Source: Acidaminococcus sp050873445
GTDB lineage: Bacteria > Bacillota > Negativicutes > Acidaminococcales > Acidaminococcaceae
Reading direction: 5' to 3'
Assembly (NCBI RefSeq): GCF_050873445.1
Contig: NZ_JBNMIU010000006.1
Coordinates: 1-64,000, forward strand
DNA length: 64,000 nt
Position 1 is the stretch's first letter. Every line of letters starts with the position of its first letter. This document shows positions 35,987 through 44,310 of this stretch, piece by piece. The notes below the pieces were generated by a model. It saw only the letters and a list, made by a program, of their open reading frames with translations, was not told the DNA's origin and did no database searches. The translations under genes were made by a program, and so were the position numbers.

Positions 35987-36609
35987 TCGCGGAAATGGGC
36001 AGGGTGGAAGACCTGCGGCGGGAACAGGATTCCTACCGGCTGACCATCGCTGCCGAAAAGATCCCGCCCCTGCTGAAAATCGGGGAAAGCGTGTGTTGCA
36101 ACGGCGCCTGCCTGACGGTGACGAAGTTCGATCCTCATCAGTTCACGGTGGATGTGATGCCGGAAACAGCCCGCCGTACCACCATCGGTTCCCTGAAAAA
36201 GGGCGACCGGATCAACCTGGAACGGACCCTCCACATAGGGGACGGACTGGACGGCCACATCGTCAGCGGCCATGTGGACGGAGTGGGCACCATTACCCGG
36301 ATCCGTCCGGAGGGCATCGCCAAAGTGACCACCATCAGCTGCGCACCGGAACTGCTCCGCCATATGGTGGAAAAGGGCTCCATCGCCATTGACGGCATCA
36401 GCCTTACCATTACGGAAGTGACGGATACCACGTTCTCCGTTTCCCTGATCCCCCTTACCGTACAGTGGACTACCCTGGGCTTCAAGAAGACCGGGGACAA
36501 GGTCAACCTGGAAACGGATATCCTGGGGAAATACGTGGAACGGATGCTGGAAAAGAAACCAACCGGGGGCCTCACCAAGGAAACCCTGTTTGAAAATGGA
36601 TTTTTCTAA
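35971..36609 (+). CDS. ribE: Riboflavin synthase alpha chain
   Basis: 212 residues, beginning MFTGLIAEMGRVEDL. Two lumazine-binding repeats are visible: GESVCCNGACLTV near residue 40, and KGSIAIDGISLTI near 135. It dismutates two 6,7-dimethyl-8-ribityllumazine molecules into riboflavin. It is coupled to ribD and followed after 12 bases by ribBA. Confidence 0.96.
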   Translation: MFTGLIAEMGRVEDLRREQDSYRLTIAAEKIPPLLKIGESVCCNGACLTVTKFDPHQFTVDVMPETARRTTIGSLKKGDRINLERTLHIGDGLDGHIVSGHVDGVGTITRIRPEGIAKVTTISCAPELLRHMVEKGSIAIDGISLTITEVTDTTFSVSLIPLTVQWTTLGFKKTGDKVNLETDILGKYVERMLEKKPTGGLTKETLFENGFF

Positions 36610-36621
36610 GGAGTGAAGGAT

Positions 36622-37845
36622 ATGGAAGAAAAATTTCAATTTGGAACCATCGAGCAAGCCATTGCCGATATCAAAGCCGGGAAGATGGTGCTGGTCACCG
36701 ATGATCCCGACCGGGAAAACGAAGGCGACCTGATCATGAGCGCCGAATATGTGACCCCCGATGACATCAACTTCATGGCCACCCACGCCAAGGGGCTGAT
36801 CTGCATGCCCTGCGACGGCGAGATTCTGGACCGCCTGCAGATGGAACCTATGGTGGCCAACAACACGGACAACCATGAAACGGCCTTCACGGTTTCCATC
36901 GACCATAAGGACACCACCACCGGCATCTCCGCCGTGGAACGGGCTTACACCATCAAGAAATGTGCCGATGAAAGCGCTCAGCCGGAAGATTTCCGCCGTC
37001 CGGGCCATGTATTCCCCCTGCGCAGCCGGGTGGGCGGCGTCCTGCGCCGTACCGGCCATACGGAAACCACTACGGACCTGTGCCGGCTGGCCGGCCTGAA
37101 ACCGGTAGGCATCTGCTGCGAGATCATGAGCGATGACGGCACCATGGCCCGCACCCCGGAACTGATGGAATTCGCCAAGAAGTACAACCTGACTTTCATC
37201 ACCGTGGCTGACCTGATCGCTTATCGGAAGAAGAACGAAAAGATGGTGCACCGGATTGCCGATGTGGCTCTGCCCAGCAAATACGGCACCTTCCGGGCCA
37301 TCGGCTATGAAAACGACCTGGATGACAAATGCCATGTGGCCGTGATCAAAGGGGATGTGGCCGGCAAGAAGGACGTGCTGGTGCGTGTCCATTCCGAATG
37401 TCTCACCGGTGACGCCCTGGGTTCCCTGCGCTGCGACTGCGGTGACCAGCTGGCCACCAGTCTGCGGATGATCGAAAAGGAAGGCTGCGGCGTGGTACTG
37501 TATATGCAGCAGGAAGGCCGCGGGATCGGCCTGGCCAACAAACTGCGGGCCTATGAACTGCAGGATCAGGGACTGGATACGGTGGATGCCAACATCAAAC
37601 TGGGCTTCAAACCGGATATGCGGGATTACGGAATCGGTGCCCAGATCCTGGCTGACCTGGGGCTGACCAGCATCCGCCTGATGACCAACAACCCGGCCAA
37701 ACGGGCAGGTCTGTCGGGCTACGGCATCACCATTACGGAAACCGTGCCCATCATCATGAAGGACAACTGCTACAACCATCGTTACATGGTCACCAAACAA
37801 GTTCGGATGGGCCATGATCTGCATGAAAAAGTGGAGGGAAAATAA
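36622..37845 (+). CDS. ribBA: Bifunctional 3,4-dihydroxy-2-butanone-4-phosphate synthase/GTP cyclohydrolase II
   Basis: 407 residues from ATG 36622, eight bases after AAGGAG; the in-frame GTG at 36613 lies in the Shine-Dalgarno. The RibB part (about 1-205) has DDPDRENEGDLIM and the THAKGLICMP block. The RibA part (about 210-400) has the zinc ligands in CLTGDALGSLRCDCG and the QEGRGIGL segment. The two committed steps of flavin synthesis are therefore on one polypeptide. The stop overlaps the ribH start as TAATG. Confidence 0.97.
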   Translation: MEEKFQFGTIEQAIADIKAGKMVLVTDDPDRENEGDLIMSAEYVTPDDINFMATHAKGLICMPCDGEILDRLQMEPMVANNTDNHETAFTVSIDHKDTTTGISAVERAYTIKKCADESAQPEDFRRPGHVFPLRSRVGGVLRRTGHTETTTDLCRLAGLKPVGICCEIMSDDGTMARTPELMEFAKKYNLTFITVADLIAYRKKNEKMVHRIADVALPSKYGTFRAIGYENDLDDKCHVAVIKGDVAGKKDVLVRVHSECLTGDALGSLRCDCGDQLATSLRMIEKEGCGVVLYMQQEGRGIGLANKLRAYELQDQGLDTVDANIKLGFKPDMRDYGIGAQILADLGLTSIRLMTNNPAKRAGLSGYGITITETVPIIMKDNCYNHRYMVTKQVRMGHDLHEKVEGK

Positions 37846-38306
37846 TGAAGACTCTGGAAGGCAAACTGTTAGCGGAAGGTCTGAAAATCGGTATCGTGGT
37901 GGCTCGTTTCAACGAATTCATCACCAGCAAGCTGCTGAGCGGGGCAGAAGATACCCTGCTGCGGCACGGTGCCAGCGGGGATGACATTACCGTGGCCTGG
38001 GTGCCCGGTGCATTCGAGATCCCTCTGATCGCCAAGAAAATGGCCAAGAGCGGCAAATATGACGGCATCATCTGCCTGGGCGCTGTGATCCGGGGTGCCA
38101 CCAGCCATTATGACTATGTGTGCAACGAAGTATCCAAAGGGGTCGCCCTGGTGAACATGGAAACGGAAGTGCCCACGGCCTTCGGCGTGCTGACCACGGA
38201 AAACATCCAGCAGGCTGTGGAACGGGCCGGCACCAAGGCTGGCAACAAGGGTTCCGATGCCGCCATGGCTGTCATCGAAATGGTCAACCTGACCCGGGAA
38301 CTGTAA
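37845..38306 (+). CDS. ribH: 6,7-dimethyl-8-ribityllumazine synthase
   Basis: 153 residues, standard length. Motifs: VVARFNEFITSKLLSGA, WVPGAFEIPL, CLGAVIRGATSHYDYV with the active-site His, and FGVLTTENIQQA. It joins the RibA/D and RibB products. It is the last riboflavin gene of the FMN-regulated operon; hslO follows within 10 bases and may be read through. Confidence 0.97.
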   Translation: MKTLEGKLLAEGLKIGIVVARFNEFITSKLLSGAEDTLLRHGASGDDITVAWVPGAFEIPLIAKKMAKSGKYDGIICLGAVIRGATSHYDYVCNEVSKGVALVNMETEVPTAFGVLTTENIQQAVERAGTKAGNKGSDAAMAVIEMVNLTREL

Positions 38307-38315
38307 GAGGTGCCC

Positions 38316-39176
38316 ATGGAAGATGTATTAGTCAAGGCGACGGCCGGGGATGCCCGGATCTATGCCGTGACCACCACCCATCTGACCCAGCATATGAATG
38401 AAATCCATCACTGCAGTCCGCTGGCGGCTGCGGCGCTGGGCCGGACGGCGGCCGGTGCCCTGCTTCTGGATGCGACCATGAAGAGCGGTGAAGCCGTTAC
38501 GGTGCGGTTTAAGGGGGACGGCCCCCTGGGACAGGTCATGGCGGACGCCAGGGATTATACGGTGCGGGGCTTTGTGATGCATCCGGAAGTCATGCTGCCC
38601 CCTAAGAACGGCAAACTGGATGTAGGCGGCGGTGTGGGCCATTACGGCACGGTCACCGTCACCCGCTGCCCGCTGGTGGGCAAACCTTTCACCGGGGTTT
38701 CCACCATCAAGAGCGGTGAAATCGCGGCGGACCTGACCCGGTACCTGGCGGTATCGGAACAGACTCCTTCCAGCGTGGCCCTGGGCGTGCTGATCGAAAA
38801 GGACGGCTCTGTGAAAGCAGCCGGAGGCTTCTTTGTGCAGCTGCTGCCCGATGCGGCAGAGACCACCATCAAGACCCTGGAGGACAACATCCTGACCCTG
38901 CCCTATGTGACGGAACTGCTCCAGACAGGCCTGGACGCCGAAGGCATGATCCGGAAGGTGGCCAAGGGCCTGGATGTGGAGATCCTGGAATCCCATCCCG
39001 TTTCCTTCCACTGCAGCTGCAGCCGGGAAAAAGTAGCCGGCATGCTGACCGGGCTGCCGGAAAAAGATTTCGACGAACTGCTGCAGGATCCCAAGACCGA
39101 GGTCCACTGCCAGTACTGCAACCAATCCTACGAATTTACCCAACAGGAATTGAAAGAATTGAAACAGAAAGCTTGA
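38316..39176 (+). CDS. hslO: Redox-regulated chaperone Hsp33
   Basis: 286 residues from ATG 38316 (after AAGAGGTG; a GTG at 38310 is in the Shine-Dalgarno). The zinc-binding redox switch is present near the C-terminus as CSCS (about 230) and CQYC (about 263). N-terminal substrate-binding segments include VKGDGPLGQ-type RFKGDGPLGQVMADA. Oxidation releases zinc and turns on holdase activity. The gene trails the rib operon without a terminator between them, so it may share FMN control, and its stop overlaps the recA -35. Confidence 0.94.
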   Translation: MEDVLVKATAGDARIYAVTTTHLTQHMNEIHHCSPLAAAALGRTAAGALLLDATMKSGEAVTVRFKGDGPLGQVMADARDYTVRGFVMHPEVMLPPKNGKLDVGGGVGHYGTVTVTRCPLVGKPFTGVSTIKSGEIAADLTRYLAVSEQTPSSVALGVLIEKDGSVKAAGGFFVQLLPDAAETTIKTLEDNILTLPYVTELLQTGLDAEGMIRKVAKGLDVEILESHPVSFHCSCSREKVAGMLTGLPEKDFDELLQDPKTEVHCQYCNQSYEFTQQELKELKQKA

Positions 39177-39201
39177 CTTTACGAACAGACGTTTATATAC
39201 T
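39173..39201 (+). promoter_or_regulatory. recA promoter with an embedded LexA (SOS) box
   Basis: TTGACT (39173-39178), 17 bp, TATACT (39196-39201). The spacer holds CGAACAGACGTTTA (39182-39195), which matches the Gram-positive LexA consensus CGAACRNRYGTTYG at all but the last position. Repression by LexA in the spacer is therefore expected. Confidence 0.88.
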
Positions 39202-39236
39202 AAGTGGTAGCAGGAGAAGGACAAGGAGATGACAGT

Positions 39237-40325
39237 ATGAGCTTGGATGCTGATAAAAATAAAGCGCTGGACGCTGCGTTGAAACAGATTGAAAAGGACT
39301 TCGGCAAGGGATCCATCATGCGGCTGGGCGACGCCAGCGACAAAATGAACATCGAAGTGATCCCCACCGGAGCTCTGTCCCTGGATATCGCACTGGGCGT
39401 GGGAGGCATTCCCCGGGGCCGGATCATCGAGATCTACGGGCCGGAATCTTCCGGTAAGACTACCGTGGCGCTGCACATGATCGCCGAAGCCCAGAAACGG
39501 GGCGGTTATGCAGCCTTCATCGATGCCGAACACGCACTGGATCCGGAATATGCCCGGCATCTGGGCGTGGACATCGACAATCTGCTGATTTCCCAGCCGG
39601 ATACAGGTGAACAGGCTCTGGAAATCTGTGATGCCCTGGTGCGCAGCGGTGCCATCGACATCATCGTCATCGACTCCGTGGCGGCCCTGGTGCCCAAAGC
39701 GGAAATCGAAGGGGACATGGGGGATTCCCATGTGGGTCTGCAGGCACGGCTCATGAGCCAGGCCCTGCGGAAACTCACCGGTGTGATTGCCAAGTCCCGG
39801 ACAGCAACGGTGTTCATCAACCAGATCCGTGAAAAAGTGGGCGTCATGTTCGGCAATCCGGAAGTGACCACCGGCGGCCGTGCCCTGAAATTCTACTCCA
39901 CCATCCGTCTGGATGTGCGCCGGGTGGAAAGCCTGAAGAGCGGCAACGAGATCATCGGCAACCATACCCGGGTGAAGGTGGTCAAGAACAAGGTGGCCCC
40001 TCCCTTCAAGCAGGCTGAATTCGACATTATGTACGGGGAAGGGATTTCCCACGAAGGCTGTCTTGTGGATCTGGGCGTGCAGTATAATATCCTGAACAAG
40101 AGCGGCGCCTGGTATTCCTACGGGGATCAGCGCATTGGCCAGGGCCGGGAGAACACCAAGAAGTTCCTGAAGGGACATCCGGATATTGCAGCTGATGTGG
40201 AAGCCAAAATCCGTGAGGCGGCCAGCCTGGATAACGGGGAAAAGGCCTCCAAGGCGGGTCCGGATGATCGGGACGATGACGGTCTGTCCCTGACTCCGGA
40301 AACGGCCGAGGATCATGTGGAGTAA
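39237..40325 (+). CDS. recA: Recombinase RecA
   Basis: 362 residues from ATG 39237, after AAGGAGATGACAGT; an upstream in-frame extension to 39204 would lie before this Shine-Dalgarno. Walker A GPESSGKTT (about 68), Walker B IIVIDSVAALV, and the DNA-binding loops MGDSHVGLQARLMSQALRKL and FINQIREKVGVMFGNPE are present. It forms filaments on single-stranded DNA for homologous recombination and stimulates LexA self-cleavage. It overlaps recX by 11 bases. Confidence 0.98.
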   Translation: MSLDADKNKALDAALKQIEKDFGKGSIMRLGDASDKMNIEVIPTGALSLDIALGVGGIPRGRIIEIYGPESSGKTTVALHMIAEAQKRGGYAAFIDAEHALDPEYARHLGVDIDNLLISQPDTGEQALEICDALVRSGAIDIIVIDSVAALVPKAEIEGDMGDSHVGLQARLMSQALRKLTGVIAKSRTATVFINQIREKVGVMFGNPEVTTGGRALKFYSTIRLDVRRVESLKSGNEIIGNHTRVKVVKNKVAPPFKQAEFDIMYGEGISHEGCLVDLGVQYNILNKSGAWYSYGDQRIGQGRENTKKFLKGHPDIAADVEAKIREAASLDNGEKASKAGPDDRDDDGLSLTPETAEDHVE

Positions 40326-40815
40326 GAGCAAAAAGCTGCTGACCACCCATGCAGAGGCCTATAACTTCTGCCTGGACAAGCTGGCCCTGCGGGATCACAG
40401 CAGCCGGGAACTGCGGCAGAAACTGACGGAGCGGGGCTGCCCGGAAGAACTCCAGGATCAGGTGCTGCAGAAGCTCAAGGATCATCACTTTGTAGACGAT
40501 TTCCGCTGTGCCGGGTACGTACTGGATGCCTGGCGCCGGAAAAAATCCTATGGCAGACAGTATCTGCGGCTGATGCTGCAGCGGCGGTGCCTTTCGGGTG
40601 AACCGGCTCAGGAGGTGCTCCGGCAGGTAACGGATGAAGAAGAAACGGAGCAGGCGGAAGCCCTGGCACGGCAGCAGCTGGCCAAACTGAAGCGGAAGTA
40701 CGCGGAAGATAGCCGCAGAGGCAGGGCGGCCCTTGCCAGGATGCTGGCTTCCCGGGGCTTCGGCACCGGTCCCATCGCCAGTGCCTTGGAACTGTGGAAT
40801 CAGGAAGATATCTGA
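40315..40815 (+). CDS. recX: RecA regulator RecX
   Basis: 166 residues. A small helical protein with three three-helix repeats; LALRDHSSRELRQKL in the first repeat and FVDDFRCAGYVLDAWRRKKSYG-type residues in the second are typical, and the C-terminal SRGFGTGPI is seen. It binds inside the RecA filament groove and limits its activity. ATG 40315 lies inside recA, so recX is translationally coupled and LexA-controlled. Confidence 0.92.
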   Translation: MWSKSKKLLTTHAEAYNFCLDKLALRDHSSRELRQKLTERGCPEELQDQVLQKLKDHHFVDDFRCAGYVLDAWRRKKSYGRQYLRLMLQRRCLSGEPAQEVLRQVTDEEETEQAEALARQQLAKLKRKYAEDSRRGRAALARMLASRGFGTGPIASALELWNQEDI

Positions 40816-40867
40816 AATAAAAGAATAAAAAGCATCGGTGGGTATCCATCGGCTGTTGACCAGTGAC

Positions 40868-40902
40868 GGGGGTGTGGAAAAGCATTTTTTCACACCTCCT
40901 AT
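40868..40902 (+). terminator. Terminator of recA-recX
   Basis: GGAGGTGTG-like arms: GGTGTGGAAAA pairs with TTTTTTCACACC, containing its own T-run. Confidence 0.7.
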
Positions 40903-40910
40903 TTGTTTTA

Positions 40911-40939
40911 TTGACACCTTTGTGAAAATACTATAAAAT
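40911..40939 (+). promoter_or_regulatory. Promoter of rny
   Basis: TTGACA (40911-40916), 17 bp, TAAAAT (40934-40939). The leader contains a 9-bp hairpin AAGGCGACC-TCT-GGTTGCCTT (40970-40990). Confidence 0.75.
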
Positions 40940-41036
40940 ATTTCTGTCCAATCGCGTTCATTGGGTGTAAAGGCGACCTCTGGTTGCCTTATTTATTGTA
41001 TGGATAGGATTGTATGAAAAATTCGCAAAAGAGGAG

Positions 41037-42584
41037 GTGCTCATCATAGATCCCATTAGTGTACTCGTTGCTGTAGTCCTTTGCGCAGCAGGCGTTGGCG
41101 GCGGTTATCTCGCTAGAAAAAACGTAGCTGAAAGTAAAATCGGGTCGGCAGAAGAGAAAGCCGAACAGATCCTGGACAATGCCAAGAAAGCTGGCGAAGC
41201 CAGGAAGAAGGAAGCTTTACTGGAAGCCAAGGAAGAAATCCATCGTCTGCGTTCTGAAATGGAACGAGAAAATAAAGAACGGAGAGCAGAACTCAGCAAG
41301 AATGAACGGCGTCTGGTCCAAAAGGAAGAGAACGTCGACAAGAAAATGGATGCTTATGAAAAGAAGGAAGAAAAACTTCTTGAACAAAGCAACCGCCTGC
41401 GGGAATCCCAGGCCAAAGTCGATGCACTGTATGACCAGCAGATGGTGGAACTGGAACGGATTTCCGGTTTGACCAGTGACGAAGCCAAAAAAGAACTCCT
41501 GGATAACGTCCGGGAGGAAGTGAAGCACGACAAGGCACGCCTGATCAAGGAAATGGAACAGGAAGCCAAAGACACGGCTGACCAGAAGGCACGGGAAATC
41601 ATTTCCCTGGCTATCCAGCGCTGTGCCGCCGATCAGGTGGCAGAAACCACGGTGACCGTGGTGCCCCTGCCCAATGATGAAATGAAAGGCCGGATCATCG
41701 GCCGGGAAGGCCGGAATATCCGGACCCTGGAAACCCTGACCGGCATCGACCTGATCATCGATGATACGCCGGAAGCGGTCATCATCTCCGGATTTGACCC
41801 GGTCCGCCGGGAAGTGGCCCGGATTGCTCTGGAGAAGCTGATCAACGATGGACGGATCCATCCGGCCCGCATCGAAGAAATGGTGGAAAAAGCCCAGAAG
41901 GAACTGGATCAGAAGATCAAGGAAGCCGGGGAACAGGCCACCTTCGAAGTGGGTGTCCATGGCATCTATCCGGAACTGCTGAAACTGCTGGGCCGATTGA
42001 AGTACCGTACCAGTTATGGCCAGAACGTACTGCGCCATTCCATCGAAGTAGCCCATCTGGCAGGCCTTATGGCTGCCGAATTGGGTGTGGATGTGAATTC
42101 CGCCAAACGGGCCGGGCTGCTGCATGATATCGGCAAGGCTGTGGACCACGAAGTGGAAGGGTCCCATGTGGACCTGGGTGCCGAAGTGGCCAAACGGTAT
42201 CATGAATCCGATATTGTGATCAACACCATCATGAGCCATCACGGCGACTGCGAACCCACTTCGGTGCAGGCAGTGCTGGTATCGGCTGCCGATGCGATTT
42301 CGGCTGCACGGCCGGGCGCACGGCGTGAAACCCTGGAAACGTATCTGAAACGGCTGACACGGTTGGAAGAAATCGCCGAGTCCTTCGACGGTGTGGAGAA
42401 ATGCTACGCTGTCCAGGCCGGACGGGAAATCCGCATCATGGTGAAACCGGATAAGGTGGACGATGACGATGCCACCATCCTGGCCCATGATGTGGCCAAG
42501 AAAATCGAAGAGGATATGGAATATCCCGGTCAGATCAAAGTGGTCATCGTACGGGAAACCCGTGCTGTTGACTACGCAAAATAA
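41037..42584 (+). CDS. rny: Ribonuclease Y
   Basis: About 515 residues. An N-terminal membrane helix (PISVLVAVVLCAAGVGGGYL) precedes a long coiled coil (about 25-190, rich in K/E/R), a KH domain with GRIIGREGRNIRTLE (about 220), and an HD domain with HDIGKAVDHE (about 365). It starts mRNA decay at the membrane. The start is uncertain: in-frame GTG at 41037 overlaps the strong AGGAGG (41032-41037). TTG at 41010 lacks a site, and the well-spaced codons are ATC 41043 and ATA 41046. A 11-codon ORF (41014-41049) overlaps this point in another frame. Confidence 0.93.
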   Translation: MLIIDPISVLVAVVLCAAGVGGGYLARKNVAESKIGSAEEKAEQILDNAKKAGEARKKEALLEAKEEIHRLRSEMERENKERRAELSKNERRLVQKEENVDKKMDAYEKKEEKLLEQSNRLRESQAKVDALYDQQMVELERISGLTSDEAKKELLDNVREEVKHDKARLIKEMEQEAKDTADQKAREIISLAIQRCAADQVAETTVTVVPLPNDEMKGRIIGREGRNIRTLETLTGIDLIIDDTPEAVIISGFDPVRREVARIALEKLINDGRIHPARIEEMVEKAQKELDQKIKEAGEQATFEVGVHGIYPELLKLLGRLKYRTSYGQNVLRHSIEVAHLAGLMAAELGVDVNSAKRAGLLHDIGKAVDHEVEGSHVDLGAEVAKRYHESDIVINTIMSHHGDCEPTSVQAVLVSAADAISAARPGARRETLETYLKRLTRLEEIAESFDGVEKCYAVQAGREIRIMVKPDKVDDDDATILAHDVAKKIEEDMEYPGQIKVVIVRETRAVDYAK

Positions 42585-42587
42585 GTG

Positions 42588-42624
42588 TAAAAAAGGACCC
42601 TCGCATCAGCGGGGGTCCTTTTGT
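42588..42624 (+). terminator. Terminator of rny
   Basis: AAAAGGACCC (42591-42600) pairs with GGGTCCTTTT (42613-42622). Confidence 0.88.
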
Positions 42625-42635
42625 GTGTGATTGTC

Positions 42636-42896
42636 ACAGATGGGCGCACCGGGCGATACGGCTGACGCCGATCTTGGTGCGCCCCTACGATGGTAAGGTA
42701 ATTGTCCGATTCAAGGCCGTAGGGGTCCATCAGGATTCTTACCGGCCGGCTCAAACCGAAATCCGACACCACTCCGTAGGGGAGCATCAAGATTTTTGCC
42801 GATCGACTCGAGTCGAAATCCGACTCTACTCCGTAGGGGCGCACCAAGATTTTTGCCGCAGGCAAAATATCGCCCGGTGCGCCCTTCCCTGGCCTG
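42636..42896. repeat. Gene-free stretch: cluster of dispersed hairpin repeats, intact and decayed
   Basis: It holds an intact minus-orientation copy (about 42641-42690), two decayed copies starting CCGTAGGGG near 42717 and 42778, and an intact plus-orientation copy (42831-42892, arms GGGGCGCACC/GGTGCGCCC). A partial duplication links the two inner ones (AAATCCGACNCNACTCCGTA-type sequence). No coding sequence is apparent. Confidence 0.8.
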
Positions 42897-42903
42897 AAAG
42901 TCA

Positions 42904-43464
42904 TTACATCCGGATGCTTCTTTCTACTACCTTGTACAGGATCACCGTGAGCACCACGGACACTACGTTGCTGATGGCCATGCTGACAGCGCAGTTCAGG
43001 GCACTGATGTAGGCCACCTGCTGGGGCAGGCCCAGGATGAAGGACTTGAAGCTGAACCGGATCAGAGGTTCGGTGATCACGTTCACCACGGAACCGAAAG
43101 CGGCAGCTGCGGCCACGGCTTTCAGCCGGGCACTGTTTTCGGTGATGTGATCCAGATGACACAGGTGCTGGGCTGCCCAGGCGGTGGACCAGCCCAGCAG
43201 GAACTTGGCCAGGAAGGTGGGGGGCGCCGATGTGGTGTAGCCGGCCAGCAGGTCAGCAAGGGCCAGTCCGATGGCTCCGGAGAGGGCGCCGTATTTGGCT
43301 CCCAGCAGCAGAGCAGACAACAGGATGAAAGCGTGTCCTACGTAGATCTTTCCGGTGAGCCCCAGCCCCATGGGGATCTCGATCCGGAGGTAGGAAAAGC
43401 AGGCAAAGGCCAGTGCGGCAAACATGCCTGCCAGGGTCAGTTTGCGGATTTTGTTTTCCGGCAA
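42904..43464 (-). CDS. ECF transporter S-component of unknown ligand
   Basis: 187 residues from TTG 43464, which stands nine bases after AAGGAG; the ATG at 43491 would add nine residues but lacks this spacing. About six membrane helices are predicted. KIRKLTLAGMFAALAFACFS is the usual cytoplasmic-to-first-helix region with the Ala-rich pattern by which S-components bind EcfT. LLGAKYGALSGAIGLALADL is typical of small vitamin-type S-components. It has no ATPase of its own and probably uses the EcfA1A2T module at 29-31.5 kb. The ligand cannot be told; no riboswitch is visible. Confidence 0.75.
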   Translation of the reverse strand: MPENKIRKLTLAGMFAALAFACFSYLRIEIPMGLGLTGKIYVGHAFILLSALLLGAKYGALSGAIGLALADLLAGYTTSAPPTFLAKFLLGWSTAWAAQHLCHLDHITENSARLKAVAAAAAFGSVVNVITEPLIRFSFKSFILGLPQQVAYISALNCAVSMAISNVVSVVLTVILYKVVERSIRM

Positions 43465-43632
43465 TGGTATCAACTCCTTATAGCTTTTCATTATAGCGGG
43501 AAAAGGCCCAGGGGAAAATACACAGTTTGTACGATTTTTTTCAAGAATCGTGTCTTTCCTTTCCATTCTGTTTCTCTATTTTCAGAGTGTTGTGTTATAC
43601 TATGGAGTATGATGCGGAAGGAGAGACAGAAC

Positions 43633-44223
43633 ATGGCCAATACGAGAGAAGAAGCTTGGGAGTTATTGAAAGAATATAACAAGGAACCGTTCCATCTGCA
43701 GCATGGACTGACGGTGGAAGGGTGCCTGCGGTATTTTGCCCGGGAACTGGGCTATGGGGAACAGGAAGATTTCTGGGGTATGGTGGGTCTGCTCCATGAC
43801 CTGGATTATGAAAAGTATCCGGAGGAACACTGCCGAAAGGAAGCCCAGATCCTGAAAGACAAGGGCTGGGACGAAAAGCTGATCCATGCGGTAGCAAGCC
43901 ATGGCTGGCCCCGCTGCAGCGATGTGGAACCTGCTTCGGAAATGGAAAAGGTCCTGTATACGGTGGATGAACTGTCCGGGCTGATCGGGGCGGCTGCCCT
44001 GATGCGTCCCAGCAGGAGCGTGAAAGACATGGAAGTGAAATCCCTGAAGAAGAAATTCAAGGACAAACACTTCGCCGCCGGCTGCAGCCGGGACGTGATC
44101 AAACAGGGTGCTGATATGCTGGGCTGGGATCTGAACAAGGTATTCGAACAAAGCATCCTTGCCATGCGGTCCTGTGAGGACAGTGTCCGGGAAACCATGG
44201 AAAAGGAAGAAGCAAACGCATAA
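43633..44223 (+). CDS. HD-domain (HDIG-type) hydrolase
   Basis: 196 residues from ATG 43633, eight bases after GGAAGGAGAG. It carries HLQHGLTVEGCLRYFA (about 17), GLLHDLDYEKYPEEH (about 50) with the metal-binding HD pair, and AVASHGWPR (about 85), a pattern shared with small phosphohydrolases of the YedJ/hydrolase HD family. Probably cytosolic. The substrate (nucleotide or other phosphate ester) is unknown. It is followed by its own terminator. Confidence 0.8.
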   Translation: MANTREEAWELLKEYNKEPFHLQHGLTVEGCLRYFARELGYGEQEDFWGMVGLLHDLDYEKYPEEHCRKEAQILKDKGWDEKLIHAVASHGWPRCSDVEPASEMEKVLYTVDELSGLIGAAALMRPSRSVKDMEVKSLKKKFKDKHFAAGCSRDVIKQGADMLGWDLNKVFEQSILAMRSCEDSVRETMEKEEANA

Positions 44224-44235
44224 ATGAACGGGAAA

Positions 44236-44268
44236 GCGGGACCTTGAATCAAGGTCCCGTTCTTTCGT
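44236..44268 (+). terminator. Terminator after the HD-domain gene
   Basis: CGGGACCTT and AAGGTCCCG enclose GAATC, with flanking GAAAG/CTTTC pairing. Confidence 0.85.
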
Positions 44269-44310
44269 ATAATAGAGAAAGAATCAAATCGAAGCCAAGG
44301 AAGTGATGGT

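Noticed and set aside
42717..42892. CRISPR-like spacing of CCGTAGGGG repeats
   Set aside because: Repeats are not identical, spacing is irregular and the units are themselves palindromic members of the dispersed family; no cas genes.
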